From CAZESS01 sp964414415 (GTDB taxonomy: Archaea > Thermoplasmatota > E2 > UBA202 > DSCA01): DNA of 14,141 nt. Of the stretch, positions 1-6,608 are shown piece by piece. The stretch spans positions 1 through 14,141 of the forward strand of contig CAYPWJ010000029.1 of the NCBI GenBank assembly GCA_964414415.1, read 5' to 3'. The position numbers and the translations under genes were made by a program. Positions within the stretch are counted from its first letter, which is position 1. Each line of letters starts with the position of its first letter. A model generated the notes under the pieces. That model worked only from the letters and a program-made list of their open reading frames with translations. It did not search any database and was not told where the DNA came from.

Positions 1-13
1 CCGGATATCAAGC

Positions 14-1293
14 GTGGATGGGATGCTGGACAGGGCAATGAGTCAGGCGAGCCACATCGCCGACGGCCTCGTCGATGCAGGCACCGTGAGAGTGGTTACC
101 CACATCGACGCGGACGGCATCGCCGCCGGCGCCATCGCCACCTGCTGCCTGGAGCGCGCCGGCATCGACAGCAGCGTCAGCTACGTCAAGCAGCTCGACA
201 GGGACACCATCGCGTCGCTCCGCGAGGACGACGGCCTCGTCTGGTTCACCGACCTCGGCAGCGGCATGCTCCCGCATCTGGACGGCCTTGACTACGTCGT
301 CACCGACCATCATACACCGGCAGGCTGCGACGACACGTGGCGGCATTTCAATCCCTGCCGATACGGCGTAAACGGCGAACGTGCGGTGTCAGGTGCAGGC
401 CTCGCGTTTCTTGTCGCTCTCGCCATGGACCCGGCAAACCGTGACATGGCCTCCCTCGCCATGATAGGGGCAGCAGGCGACATCCAGGATGCGGCAGCCT
501 GCCGGTTCACCGGCTGGAACAACGCCATCGCCGACATGGGAGAAAAAGCCGGCGTGCTGACACGGTACCATGACCTCCGTGCCTTCGGCCGGCAGACACG
601 GCCGCTCTACAAGCTGCTCCAGTATGCCGACGATCCCTTTCTGCCGGGGCTGACCGGCCGGGCGAGCGCCTGCCGGGCGTTCCTCCAGGGTCTCGACGTC
701 CCGGTGAAAAATCGGCGGCGATGGAAGAAATGGATGGAGCTTCCGGGGAGAAGGAGGGGACGCAGCTGCGTGACGTCCGGGAATACGCGACGCTGCTGAA
801 CGCCACCGCCCGGTACGGCCATGCAGATGTAGGGGTGCAGGTCTGCCTCGGTGACCGTGACGGAGCGCTCGACGAGGCATATGACCTGCTCAGCCACCAT
901 CGGCGGTGCATCGCCCGGGGCATCCGGTTCGTGAAACGGGAGGGACTGCGGGAGTACGGACGGCTGCAGTACTTCAACGGCGGCTCCGTCATCCGCGACA
1001 CCGTCGTCGGCATCATCGCCGGGATGCTCCTCCATTCAGGCGACCTTAAAAACAGCGGGCCGCTGGTCGGCTTCGCGGAAAAAAACGGCGGTGAGACCAA
1101 GGCATCGGCACGCGTCGCGGCGTCGATGACCGACCGGGGCGTCGACCTGTCCGCGGCGATGCATCATGCTGCACGGGAGCTCGGCGGCATTGGCGGCGGA
1201 CATCCAGTGGCCGCCGGAGCGACGATTCCCCGAGGGGCGGAGGCCACGTTTCTGGCGCTTCTCGACCGTCAGGTCCAGGAGCAGCTGGCCTGA
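14..1293 (+). pseudogene. Archaeal RecJ-like DHH/DHHA1 phosphoesterase, frameshifted
   Basis: Members of this family are single-strand nucleic acid exonucleases or related phosphoesterases in archaeal replication and repair. The N-terminal part (frame of position 14) shows the DHH motifs: THIDADG (H30, D32, D34), FTDLGSG (D80), TDHH (98-100) and AAGDIQD (D156). The C-terminal part lies in another frame (721-1293) and shows the conserved ELRD-like block TQLRDVREYATLLNATARYG and the DHHA1 signature GGIGGGHPVAAG (1183-1218). The frames must switch between about 705 and 760, near an A5 run at 707-711. Archaeal relatives, as I recall them, have roughly 40-50 residues between the WMEL-like segment and the TQLRD block; here only about a dozen remain, so an internal deletion is likely as well. 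GTG at 14 or ATG at 23 or 38 could start it; the frame is open to the left edge. It converges on the FKBP gene with a 3-base gap. A sequencing error could explain the frame change but less easily the missing segment. Confidence 0.82.
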
Positions 1294-1296
1294 GCG

Positions 1297-2388
1297 CTAC
1301 AAAACCCTGCGGATTTTTACCTTGAACGACACGGTTGTGCCGGCCATGTCGCTGAACGAGTAGCCGGCGTCCGTCAGGGCGCCCTCTATATACTGCCGGG
1401 GCATGCCCGTGATGACGCGTGGAAGGGAGACGGTGAGGTTGAAGGGCGGCAGCGTCCTGTTCAGTTCGGTGTATCGCTTCTGGCCGTTGCCGGAGCTGAT
1501 GGACACGTTGATGGTGTCACCGGAGATGTTTTCAACGGTTAACACCTGGCCGGCGATCGAGGTGCTGTCTCCCACCTCGGGGTTGAGCGCCAGGGTTACC
1601 GACGTGTCGGTGAGATTGACGACATCTGTCGCGTTATCCCAGTAGGATATCTTGCCTACGTAGCTCGGGATGACCAGGGTCAGGTTTTCCAGCTTGTTCG
1701 GCGTCGTCTTCGTGGTGATGTGGGTCTCGTTGACAGCGACGACCTCGGTGGCGTTCTCCCACAGCCAGAGGGGATGCTGGACGGCGGACGTGGTAAACCA
1801 GTTGTAGGGCATCGTAAAGGTCTGGCCGACCTCCATCATGCATTCCAGGCTTATGTTGCCCTCGGAGGCGTTGCGTATCTTGACATGCTGGCCGGGGATA
1901 CCGGTAAAGTTGCCGGTGATGACGGTGCCGTTGTCCGCCGCCTGCCGAACCGAGTAGCCGTATGCGTCCTCCGGCGGTAGCGGACCGATAACCTCGACGT
2001 CGCCCTCTTTCATGCCGACCAGGCGGTCATAGAGGCCCGGGATGTCATAGAGACGGGCACCCTGAAGGGTGTCCAGGTCGGCGGCGGTCCAGTTTTTGGG
2101 ATAGGCACCCGCCGACGGTCGCTGCATGCCCATGTATGCCCTGAAAGGCGTGAGCCCGTCGGCGGCGTCAAACGAGGCATCCGCGGATATGTTTTCACCG
2201 GTGAAAGACGACGAAAACACCGTCCCGTTCTCGTAGTAGCCGATGTAATATAATTCCACGAAGTCACCCTCGCCGACGGTGTCGGGCTGCTGTTCCTGCC
2301 AGAGATCGTAGCCATAGTAGGCGCTGACCGCGGCGGCGATCGCCACCAGCGCGATGACGGCCGCTATGACCGACTTGTCGAGTTTCAT
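1297..2388 (-). CDS. Membrane-anchored FKBP-type peptidyl-prolyl isomerase with enlarged insert domain
   Basis: Predicted prolyl cis-trans isomerase and folding helper acting outside the membrane. Residues 6-25 form a hydrophobic anchor. The FKBP core starts at 41 (GDFVELYYIGYYENGTVF), continues at 118-145 (GLYDRLVGMKEGDVEVIGPL then PPEDAYGY, the typical GMxxG and AYG motifs), and appears to close only at 346-363 (SDMAGTTVSFKVKIRRVL), which resembles the last strand of SlyD-like FKBPs. The roughly 200 residues between fit an insert-in-flap region about three times the usual size. It contains a possible internal duplication: WENATEVVAVNETHIT near 210 and WDNATDVVNLTDTSVT near 250. There are more than a dozen NxS/T sequons, consistent with an exported glycoprotein. 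The ATG overlaps the stop of the upstream aminotransferase gene (ATGA), so translational coupling is likely. Catalytic activity is inferred from the fold, not shown. Confidence 0.88.
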   Translation of the reverse strand: MKLDKSVIAAVIALVAIAAAVSAYYGYDLWQEQQPDTVGEGDFVELYYIGYYENGTVFSSSFTGENISADASFDAADGLTPFRAYMGMQRPSAGAYPKNWTAADLDTLQGARLYDIPGLYDRLVGMKEGDVEVIGPLPPEDAYGYSVRQAADNGTVITGNFTGIPGQHVKIRNASEGNISLECMMEVGQTFTMPYNWFTTSAVQHPLWLWENATEVVAVNETHITTKTTPNKLENLTLVIPSYVGKISYWDNATDVVNLTDTSVTLALNPEVGDSTSIAGQVLTVENISGDTINVSISSGNGQKRYTELNRTLPPFNLTVSLPRVITGMPRQYIEGALTDAGYSFSDMAGTTVSFKVKIRRVL

Positions 2389-3596
2389 GCTATCCTCTCC
2401 CGCATAAAGGACTCCAGCCTATTAAAAGCTTCCTCCAGTGTCTCCATCGGCGGCAGCGTCACCGCCCGGAAGTGACCTGCGCCGTAGTCAGGCGAGAAGC
2501 CGGAGCCGTGGACCAGCAGCACGTGGATGGTGTTGAGCACGTCGAGGACGAACTCCTTGTCGTCCTTCCAGCCGTCGATGGCCTCTATCCTGGGGAAGAT
2601 GTAGAACGCGCCGTCGGGACGCGCCGACGAAATCCCCGGTATCTCGTTGAGGCGCTTATGGGCAAAGCGGCTGCGCTCCCTGAGCGTGGCGGCCAGCTCG
2701 GTGATGTGGTCCTGCGGTCCCTCCAGCGCGGCGATCATCCCCCGCTGGCACACCGAGTTGGCGCAGAGACGGGCGCGGGCGATGCGGTAAAACGCGTCCT
2801 GCACCCGGTCGAGCTCCCCGTTAGGGTTGTTGAACATCGCGTACCCGATACGCCAGCCGGGCGCCAGGTATACCTTGGAGAAGCCGTTGAACGTGATGAT
2901 GGGTGCATCCGTCGCCAGCGAGGCCGTCGAGTGATGCTCCCGGTCGAACGTGATGTCGTCATAGATCTCATCGGAGATGACGGGGATGTCATGGTCGACG
3001 GCGATGTCCACCATCTCCTGGATGGTGTCCCGCGGGTAGAGCGCCCCCGTCGGGTTGTTGGGATTGATGATGACCATGGCCTTCGTCCGGTCGGTGATCT
3101 TCCGCTCGACGTCGTCGACATCGGGCTGCCAGTGCTCCTCCTCGATGGTCCGATACGGCACGGGCTCGGCGCCGTTGAACCTGGTCATCAGGTTGTAGGG
3201 CGGATACGTCGGGCCGGGGACCAGCAGCTCGTCGCCGTCGTTGAGCGTCGCCGACAGGAAAATCTGCAGCGCCTCGGTGACACCGGTGGTGACGCAGATG
3301 TCGCCGATGTCGTAGTCGACGCCGTTGCGCCGGCGTTCCCGCGCGGCTATCTGCTCCCGCAGCTCGGGGTAGCCCTCCGACGGGGCGTAGCCGTTGTAGC
3401 CCTCCTGTGCCCCCTGGTAGAGGGCGTCCTTGATGTGCTGCGGCGTGTCGAAGTCGTAGGCGTTCGGGTCGCCGATGTTGAGCTCCAGGATGTCCTTGCC
3501 CTGCTCCTTCAGCCGGCGGGCGGGGAGCACGACCTCCCGGATGGCATAGTTGACGCCCTCTGAGCGCTCTGACGGGGCTATCATGGAGTCATCCAA
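2385..3596 (-). CDS. Class I/II PLP-dependent aminotransferase (alanine/aspartate aminotransferase-like)
   Basis: Predicted cytoplasmic fold-type I aminotransferase that moves an amino group between an amino acid and a 2-oxoacid. Visible hallmarks, numbered from TTG 3596: LNIGDPNAYDF (39-49) with the YNGYAPSEGYPELR substrate region (67-80); NPNNPTG (178-184) with the conserved N181; SDEIYDD (208-214) with D209 and Y212; FNGFSKVYLAPGWRIGY (236-252) with Schiff-base lysine K241; and the late arginine in GHFRAVTLPP. Length, about 400 residues, is normal for the family. The longest reading uses a TTG at 3596, but ATG at 3584 (MIAPSERSEG) is the better start: it lies about 26 bases after a TATA-like element, as expected for a leaderless archaeal transcript, and matches where relatives begin. 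Substrate (alanine, aspartate, other) cannot be told. It is the first gene of a two-gene unit with the FKBP. Confidence 0.93.
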   Translation of the reverse strand: MDDSMIAPSERSEGVNYAIREVVLPARRLKEQGKDILELNIGDPNAYDFDTPQHIKDALYQGAQEGYNGYAPSEGYPELREQIAARERRRNGVDYDIGDICVTTGVTEALQIFLSATLNDGDELLVPGPTYPPYNLMTRFNGAEPVPYRTIEEEHWQPDVDDVERKITDRTKAMVIINPNNPTGALYPRDTIQEMVDIAVDHDIPVISDEIYDDITFDREHHSTASLATDAPIITFNGFSKVYLAPGWRIGYAMFNNPNGELDRVQDAFYRIARARLCANSVCQRGMIAALEGPQDHITELAATLRERSRFAHKRLNEIPGISSARPDGAFYIFPRIEAIDGWKDDKEFVLDVLNTIHVLLVHGSGFSPDYGAGHFRAVTLPPMETLEEAFNRLESFMRERIA

Positions 3597-3606
3597 TTCA
3601 GCCCGG

Positions 3607-3616
3607 CAATAAATAG
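3607..3616 (-). promoter_or_regulatory. TATA-like promoter of the aminotransferase-FKBP unit
   Basis: On the minus strand the sequence reads CTATTTATTG. Its centre is about 26 bases upstream of ATG 3584, the usual distance between an archaeal TATA box and the transcription start. This implies a leaderless mRNA starting at that ATG. No Shine-Dalgarno motif is apparent there. The stop codon of the preceding gene (3617-3619) is directly upstream. Confidence 0.5.
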
Positions 3617-4636
3617 TTAATGGTTTTTCTTCCTGACGAGCACGGCGGCGGCGAGGGCGATGCCGAGGAGGCAGACGGCGAGCTCGAATGCCGGGGTGTC
3701 ATCCGGGTTGTTGATGTTGATGGCAACGACGTCTTGGCCTACCTGCCCATTGACGTCAAAGGCTGTTATCCGGAGCTTGTAGCTTCCATCTGCATGTTGA
3801 GTGGTATCCCAGCGATGTGTTCCCGTATTGCTCGTGTTGGTTGCAATAGATTTCCAGTTCTTGCCGTCCTCGCTTACCTGCACAGTTATGTTCTGGCAGG
3901 TGGCATTCCATCTAATACTGCATTCTCCGTTGACCGTCGCCTCGGCTTCCGGGTGGAGAAGCTCCGCAACGTTGCTGCTACGGATATATATCGACCAGGT
4001 TGTCCAGTTGGAGAGAGCGCCATACTCGTTTTTGGCTCTGAATCGAATGGTATATCTACCTGAATCATTCCACCTATGAGACATCTGCTGCCGTTCTCCC
4101 GAGCGAAGCCGGCTGCTCCATCTGTCAATCTGTGTATCGTTGTTCCAGTCAACCCCGATAGAAACGGTAAAGCCGTTGGAGTCCTGGGTTGACGACGTAA
4201 AGAAGTATGATACGTTCGTCATGCCCATCACGGGCCCGGTGACAGATGGCGCAGATGGCGCTGGAGGAGATAGATGAACGTCGACCGTTTGACCAAGGTC
4301 GTCTTTCATCAGCGTTATCACTCTCTTTCCCCTATAGGTGACCGCTTCGATATCGCACTTTGCCTGGATCCTCACCTCGTGGCCATAATGCCAGCTTGGG
4401 CCTGGCGTGCCGACGTCTAACTGATAGTAATGTCCCTCCTTGTATATCCGCTGATTTTCGATGACCGCAGATGTATTGCTGTTGGTGACGGTCACCGTGA
4501 AATTATCACACGGTATATCATCGCCACGATATATGTGGCCTTGAATGGGGTACGGTCCCTCGATCGGCTGTGACAAACCCGGTGAGACAGGTAGGAGAAA
4601 AAGGAAAGCCAGAAAAAGGATAAGTTTGGTTTTCAT
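3617..4636 (-). CDS. Secreted PKD-like surface protein with PGF-CTERM-like tail (339 aa)
   Basis: Start chosen at ATG 4636: it overlaps the previous stop as ATGA and begins a clear signal peptide (MKTKLILFLAFLFLLPVSPG, cleavage near 22). Upstream codons in this frame are only a shadow of the neighbouring gene. Residues 30-123 form a carboxypeptidase-regulatory-like beta domain. Residues about 130-220 are a PKD-like domain with VDWNNDTQIDRW and RAKNEYGALSNW. Residues 225-310 form an Ig-like or Fn3-like domain with two cysteines (C239, C247). The end, DDTPAFELAVCLLGIALAAA followed by VLVRKKNH, has the pattern of an archaeosortase A sorting signal (TPGF-like motif, hydrophobic stretch, basic tail), with alanine in place of the glycine. 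Several NxS/T sequons are present. It resembles the first 230 residues of the upstream gene, so the two are tandem paralogues. A surface structural or adhesive role is inferred. Confidence 0.85.
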   Translation of the reverse strand: MKTKLILFLAFLFLLPVSPGLSQPIEGPYPIQGHIYRGDDIPCDNFTVTVTNSNTSAVIENQRIYKEGHYYQLDVGTPGPSWHYGHEVRIQAKCDIEAVTYRGKRVITLMKDDLGQTVDVHLSPPAPSAPSVTGPVMGMTNVSYFFTSSTQDSNGFTVSIGVDWNNDTQIDRWSSRLRSGERQQMSHRWNDSGRYTIRFRAKNEYGALSNWTTWSIYIRSSNVAELLHPEAEATVNGECSIRWNATCQNITVQVSEDGKNWKSIATNTSNTGTHRWDTTQHADGSYKLRITAFDVNGQVGQDVVAININNPDDTPAFELAVCLLGIALAAAVLVRKKNH

Positions 4637-6546
4637 CTTCGCCCATTCTCTCTCATCGTATACACTGCCATCGCCACTGATATGGCTATCGTCCAGAAGA
4701 AAAGAGTGAATCCAGGAGTCTCGGAATTTTCTAAGGTGACGTTGACCGATGTAACCGCGCTGTAGGAGGTGCCGTCGTATGCTCGAGCGCGGATGGTATG
4801 ACGGCCCGCACCAAGCGCCGATGGATCCAAAGGATACCCCCATTTTTCTGTGCCTGTCGCCGTCATCCACTCGCCATCGTCTATCTGTATCTCTACAGCG
4901 GTAAGCGTGTCGTTGCCATCTGGATCCCACGCTGTTCCAGTGACAGAAATAGCGCGACTGAGGACATCCCCGTCTTCGGGTTGACTGATAGCGATCTCGG
5001 GTTGTGCATTCGATTCGTTTACGGTGCCGGTCTGGAACTCCCATATCGGGCTCTCGTTTTTCGCTCCTTGTTCATCCCACGCAACTATTTGCCAGTGGTA
5101 GGTTTCATTTGGCTGAAGAACGGCGGTACAGGCCGCGGTTGATATGTTGCTTGCCAGCTGGGGCAGCGGCGTGGATATACCGCAGTAGACATCGTAGCTC
5201 AGGCTGTCACCGTCAGTGTCATTACATGTCCATGAAAGCGTAGCGTTGACGGAGACGTTGCCAGCACCAGCCATGGGATATACCGCCACCGGTGTATCCG
5301 GTGGGGTGTTACCCGGCGTCTGCTCTTCGAAATGAGCGACGATATCTCGATCTCTATCCGTCACAAAAGTTATGCTTCTCTCTGCTTCTTGGGCGCCATT
5401 AATGTCGCCGGACCAGTGTGTGAAGACGTAGCCGGACGCTGGCTGTGCGGTAACCGTAACGGTGGCGTCCGCCGGGTATGTCTGCAGGTCTGGATCGCGG
5501 ACAATGCTGCCACCGTCAGAGGGACGTGAAGAAACGGTGAGGGTGTATTGCGGTTGCACCGCGGTGGTAAAATGCCATATGGGGCTTTCGGCAGTGGCCC
5601 CGTACGTGTCCCTGGCGATTATCTGCCAATAATAGGTCGTGCCGTAGGCAAGCGTGTCGGGCTGATAGAGAGCTGCGGTCTGGTTTGGAGACACCGTTGG
5701 CGGGTGTTGCGTAGGACCGAAGCGGAGGGTGTAGGTGATTGATTGGCTGTCGGGGTCTGAACAGTTCCATGAAAGGGAGGGGGATCTGGAAATGCCGGTG
5801 GACCCGTTCGCTGGATAGGGATTAGCAGGCGTATCGGGAGGCTGATTGGCTATGGCGAGGGTTCGACACTCTGACCAGTTGCTGAGGCGTTCCCGCTCGT
5901 TCTTGGCAATGGCCCGCACCTTGTAGGTACCCGGATCATCCCAGCTATGGGTCACATTGCGGGTCGTACCTGCCTTACTCCATGATGTCCATTCGTCGAC
6001 CGTGTGGTCGTCGTCCCAGTCCCACCCGTAGCTGATGTTGAGGTTGTTTTGGTCGTCGCTCTCTGCATGGAATGATATCTTTTCTCCGATGAAGCCCTCA
6101 TCGGGCACCTGCAGGGAGGGAACCGAAGGAGGAGGAAGGTGGAGCGTGACGTTGCGGAGGATGTATGGTTTTGATATGTTGAGGGTGACGGTTGTCTCTC
6201 CGTGCCATCCCGTGTATCCGTTTCCCTGCTGTTGCGACGCCGTGATGCGGATGGTATCGTTTCGGTGCCAGTCGCCACCGGAATAGATGTCCCACTCGAA
6301 GCCGCCGTTTGTGTCGGTCACGTTCTCAAGGGTGGCATTCGTATCGAGGTTATAGGCAGTGACCGTCGCACCGGCGGCAGGTAAGCCGCTTTCGTTTCCG
6401 TACCGAACGTATCCGGCCAATATGACCCAATGCCACGATTCGTCAGCGGCGTCGGCAGTCGTATCGTTCGGGGCAACAAAGACCGGGGAGACGACGATAA
6501 GCACGGCAAGCGTCGCGGTAAGTGGTTTCAAAACGTGTGCATCCAT
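4633..6546 (-). CDS. Secreted multidomain surface protein with PGF-CTERM tail (637 aa)
   Basis: Exported cell-surface protein, probably adhesive or structural. Domains by residue: signal peptide 1-34 (ending near ADA); carboxypeptidase-regulatory-like 40-137 (GYVRYGNESGLPAAGATVTA); PKD-like 144-232 (WDWDDDHTVDEW, AKNERERLSNW); Fn3-like 236-328; bacterial-repeat (InlB B-repeat type) domain 333-408 (PASGYVFTHWSGDINGA); second Fn3-like 414-507, with CNDTDGDSLSYDVYCG matching CSDPDSQSITYTLRFG of the first; Ig-like 515-606 (PEIAISQPEDGDVL). Residues 610-637 (TPGFTLFFWTIAISVAMAVY plus TMRENGRR) are a PGF-CTERM signal, recognised by archaeosortase A and replaced by a lipid anchor in known cases. The start ATG 6546 has GGAG five bases upstream and a TATA box about 28 bases upstream. 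It is followed by its shorter paralogue through an ATGA overlap. Confidence 0.88.
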   Translation of the reverse strand: MDAHVLKPLTATLAVLIVVSPVFVAPNDTTADAADESWHWVILAGYVRYGNESGLPAAGATVTAYNLDTNATLENVTDTNGGFEWDIYSGGDWHRNDTIRITASQQQGNGYTGWHGETTVTLNISKPYILRNVTLHLPPPSVPSLQVPDEGFIGEKISFHAESDDQNNLNISYGWDWDDDHTVDEWTSWSKAGTTRNVTHSWDDPGTYKVRAIAKNERERLSNWSECRTLAIANQPPDTPANPYPANGSTGISRSPSLSWNCSDPDSQSITYTLRFGPTQHPPTVSPNQTAALYQPDTLAYGTTYYWQIIARDTYGATAESPIWHFTTAVQPQYTLTVSSRPSDGGSIVRDPDLQTYPADATVTVTAQPASGYVFTHWSGDINGAQEAERSITFVTDRDRDIVAHFEEQTPGNTPPDTPVAVYPMAGAGNVSVNATLSWTCNDTDGDSLSYDVYCGISTPLPQLASNISTAACTAVLQPNETYHWQIVAWDEQGAKNESPIWEFQTGTVNESNAQPEIAISQPEDGDVLSRAISVTGTAWDPDGNDTLTAVEIQIDDGEWMTATGTEKWGYPLDPSALGAGRHTIRARAYDGTSYSAVTSVNVTLENSETPGFTLFFWTIAISVAMAVYTMRENGRR

Positions 6547-6570
6547 GTCAACTCCGTATTACTCTCCATG

Positions 6571-6578
6571 TATAAAAA
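6571..6578 (-). promoter_or_regulatory. TATA box of the 637-aa surface protein gene
   Basis: The minus strand reads TTTTTATA, centred about 28 bases before ATG 6546, giving a very short or absent 5' leader. A GGAG at 6552-6555 could still serve as a ribosome binding site if transcription starts slightly upstream. It lies in the 62-base gap after the giant surface protein gene. Confidence 0.6.
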
Positions 6579-6582
6579 TGTT

Positions 6583-6600
6583 AAAAAAGGGGAAAAGGGG
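6583..6600 (-). terminator. T-rich archaeal terminator after the giant surface protein gene
   Basis: Just past the TAG stop (6609-6611) the minus strand reads CCCCTTTTCCCCTTTTTT, with a further T5 in the TATA box beyond. Archaeal RNA polymerase commonly stops at such oligo-T tracts without a hairpin, and none is evident here. The position between a stop codon and a new promoter supports the call. Confidence 0.5.
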
Positions 6601-6608
6601 TGTTGTAT

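Noticed and set aside
1291..1300. Shared terminator between the convergent genes
   Set aside because: Only 3 bases separate the stops and there is no T-rich tract or hairpin beyond a short AGCGCT palindrome.
2472..3563. Open frame of 363 codons on the plus strand
   Set aside because: It is antisense to the aminotransferase, whose motifs are all intact; the translation is low-complexity, V/R/D-rich, with no recognisable domain.
4637..5044. N-terminal extension of the 339-residue protein
   Set aside because: It overlaps the upstream gene out of frame, is rich in R and S, and lies before a clear signal peptide starting at 4636.
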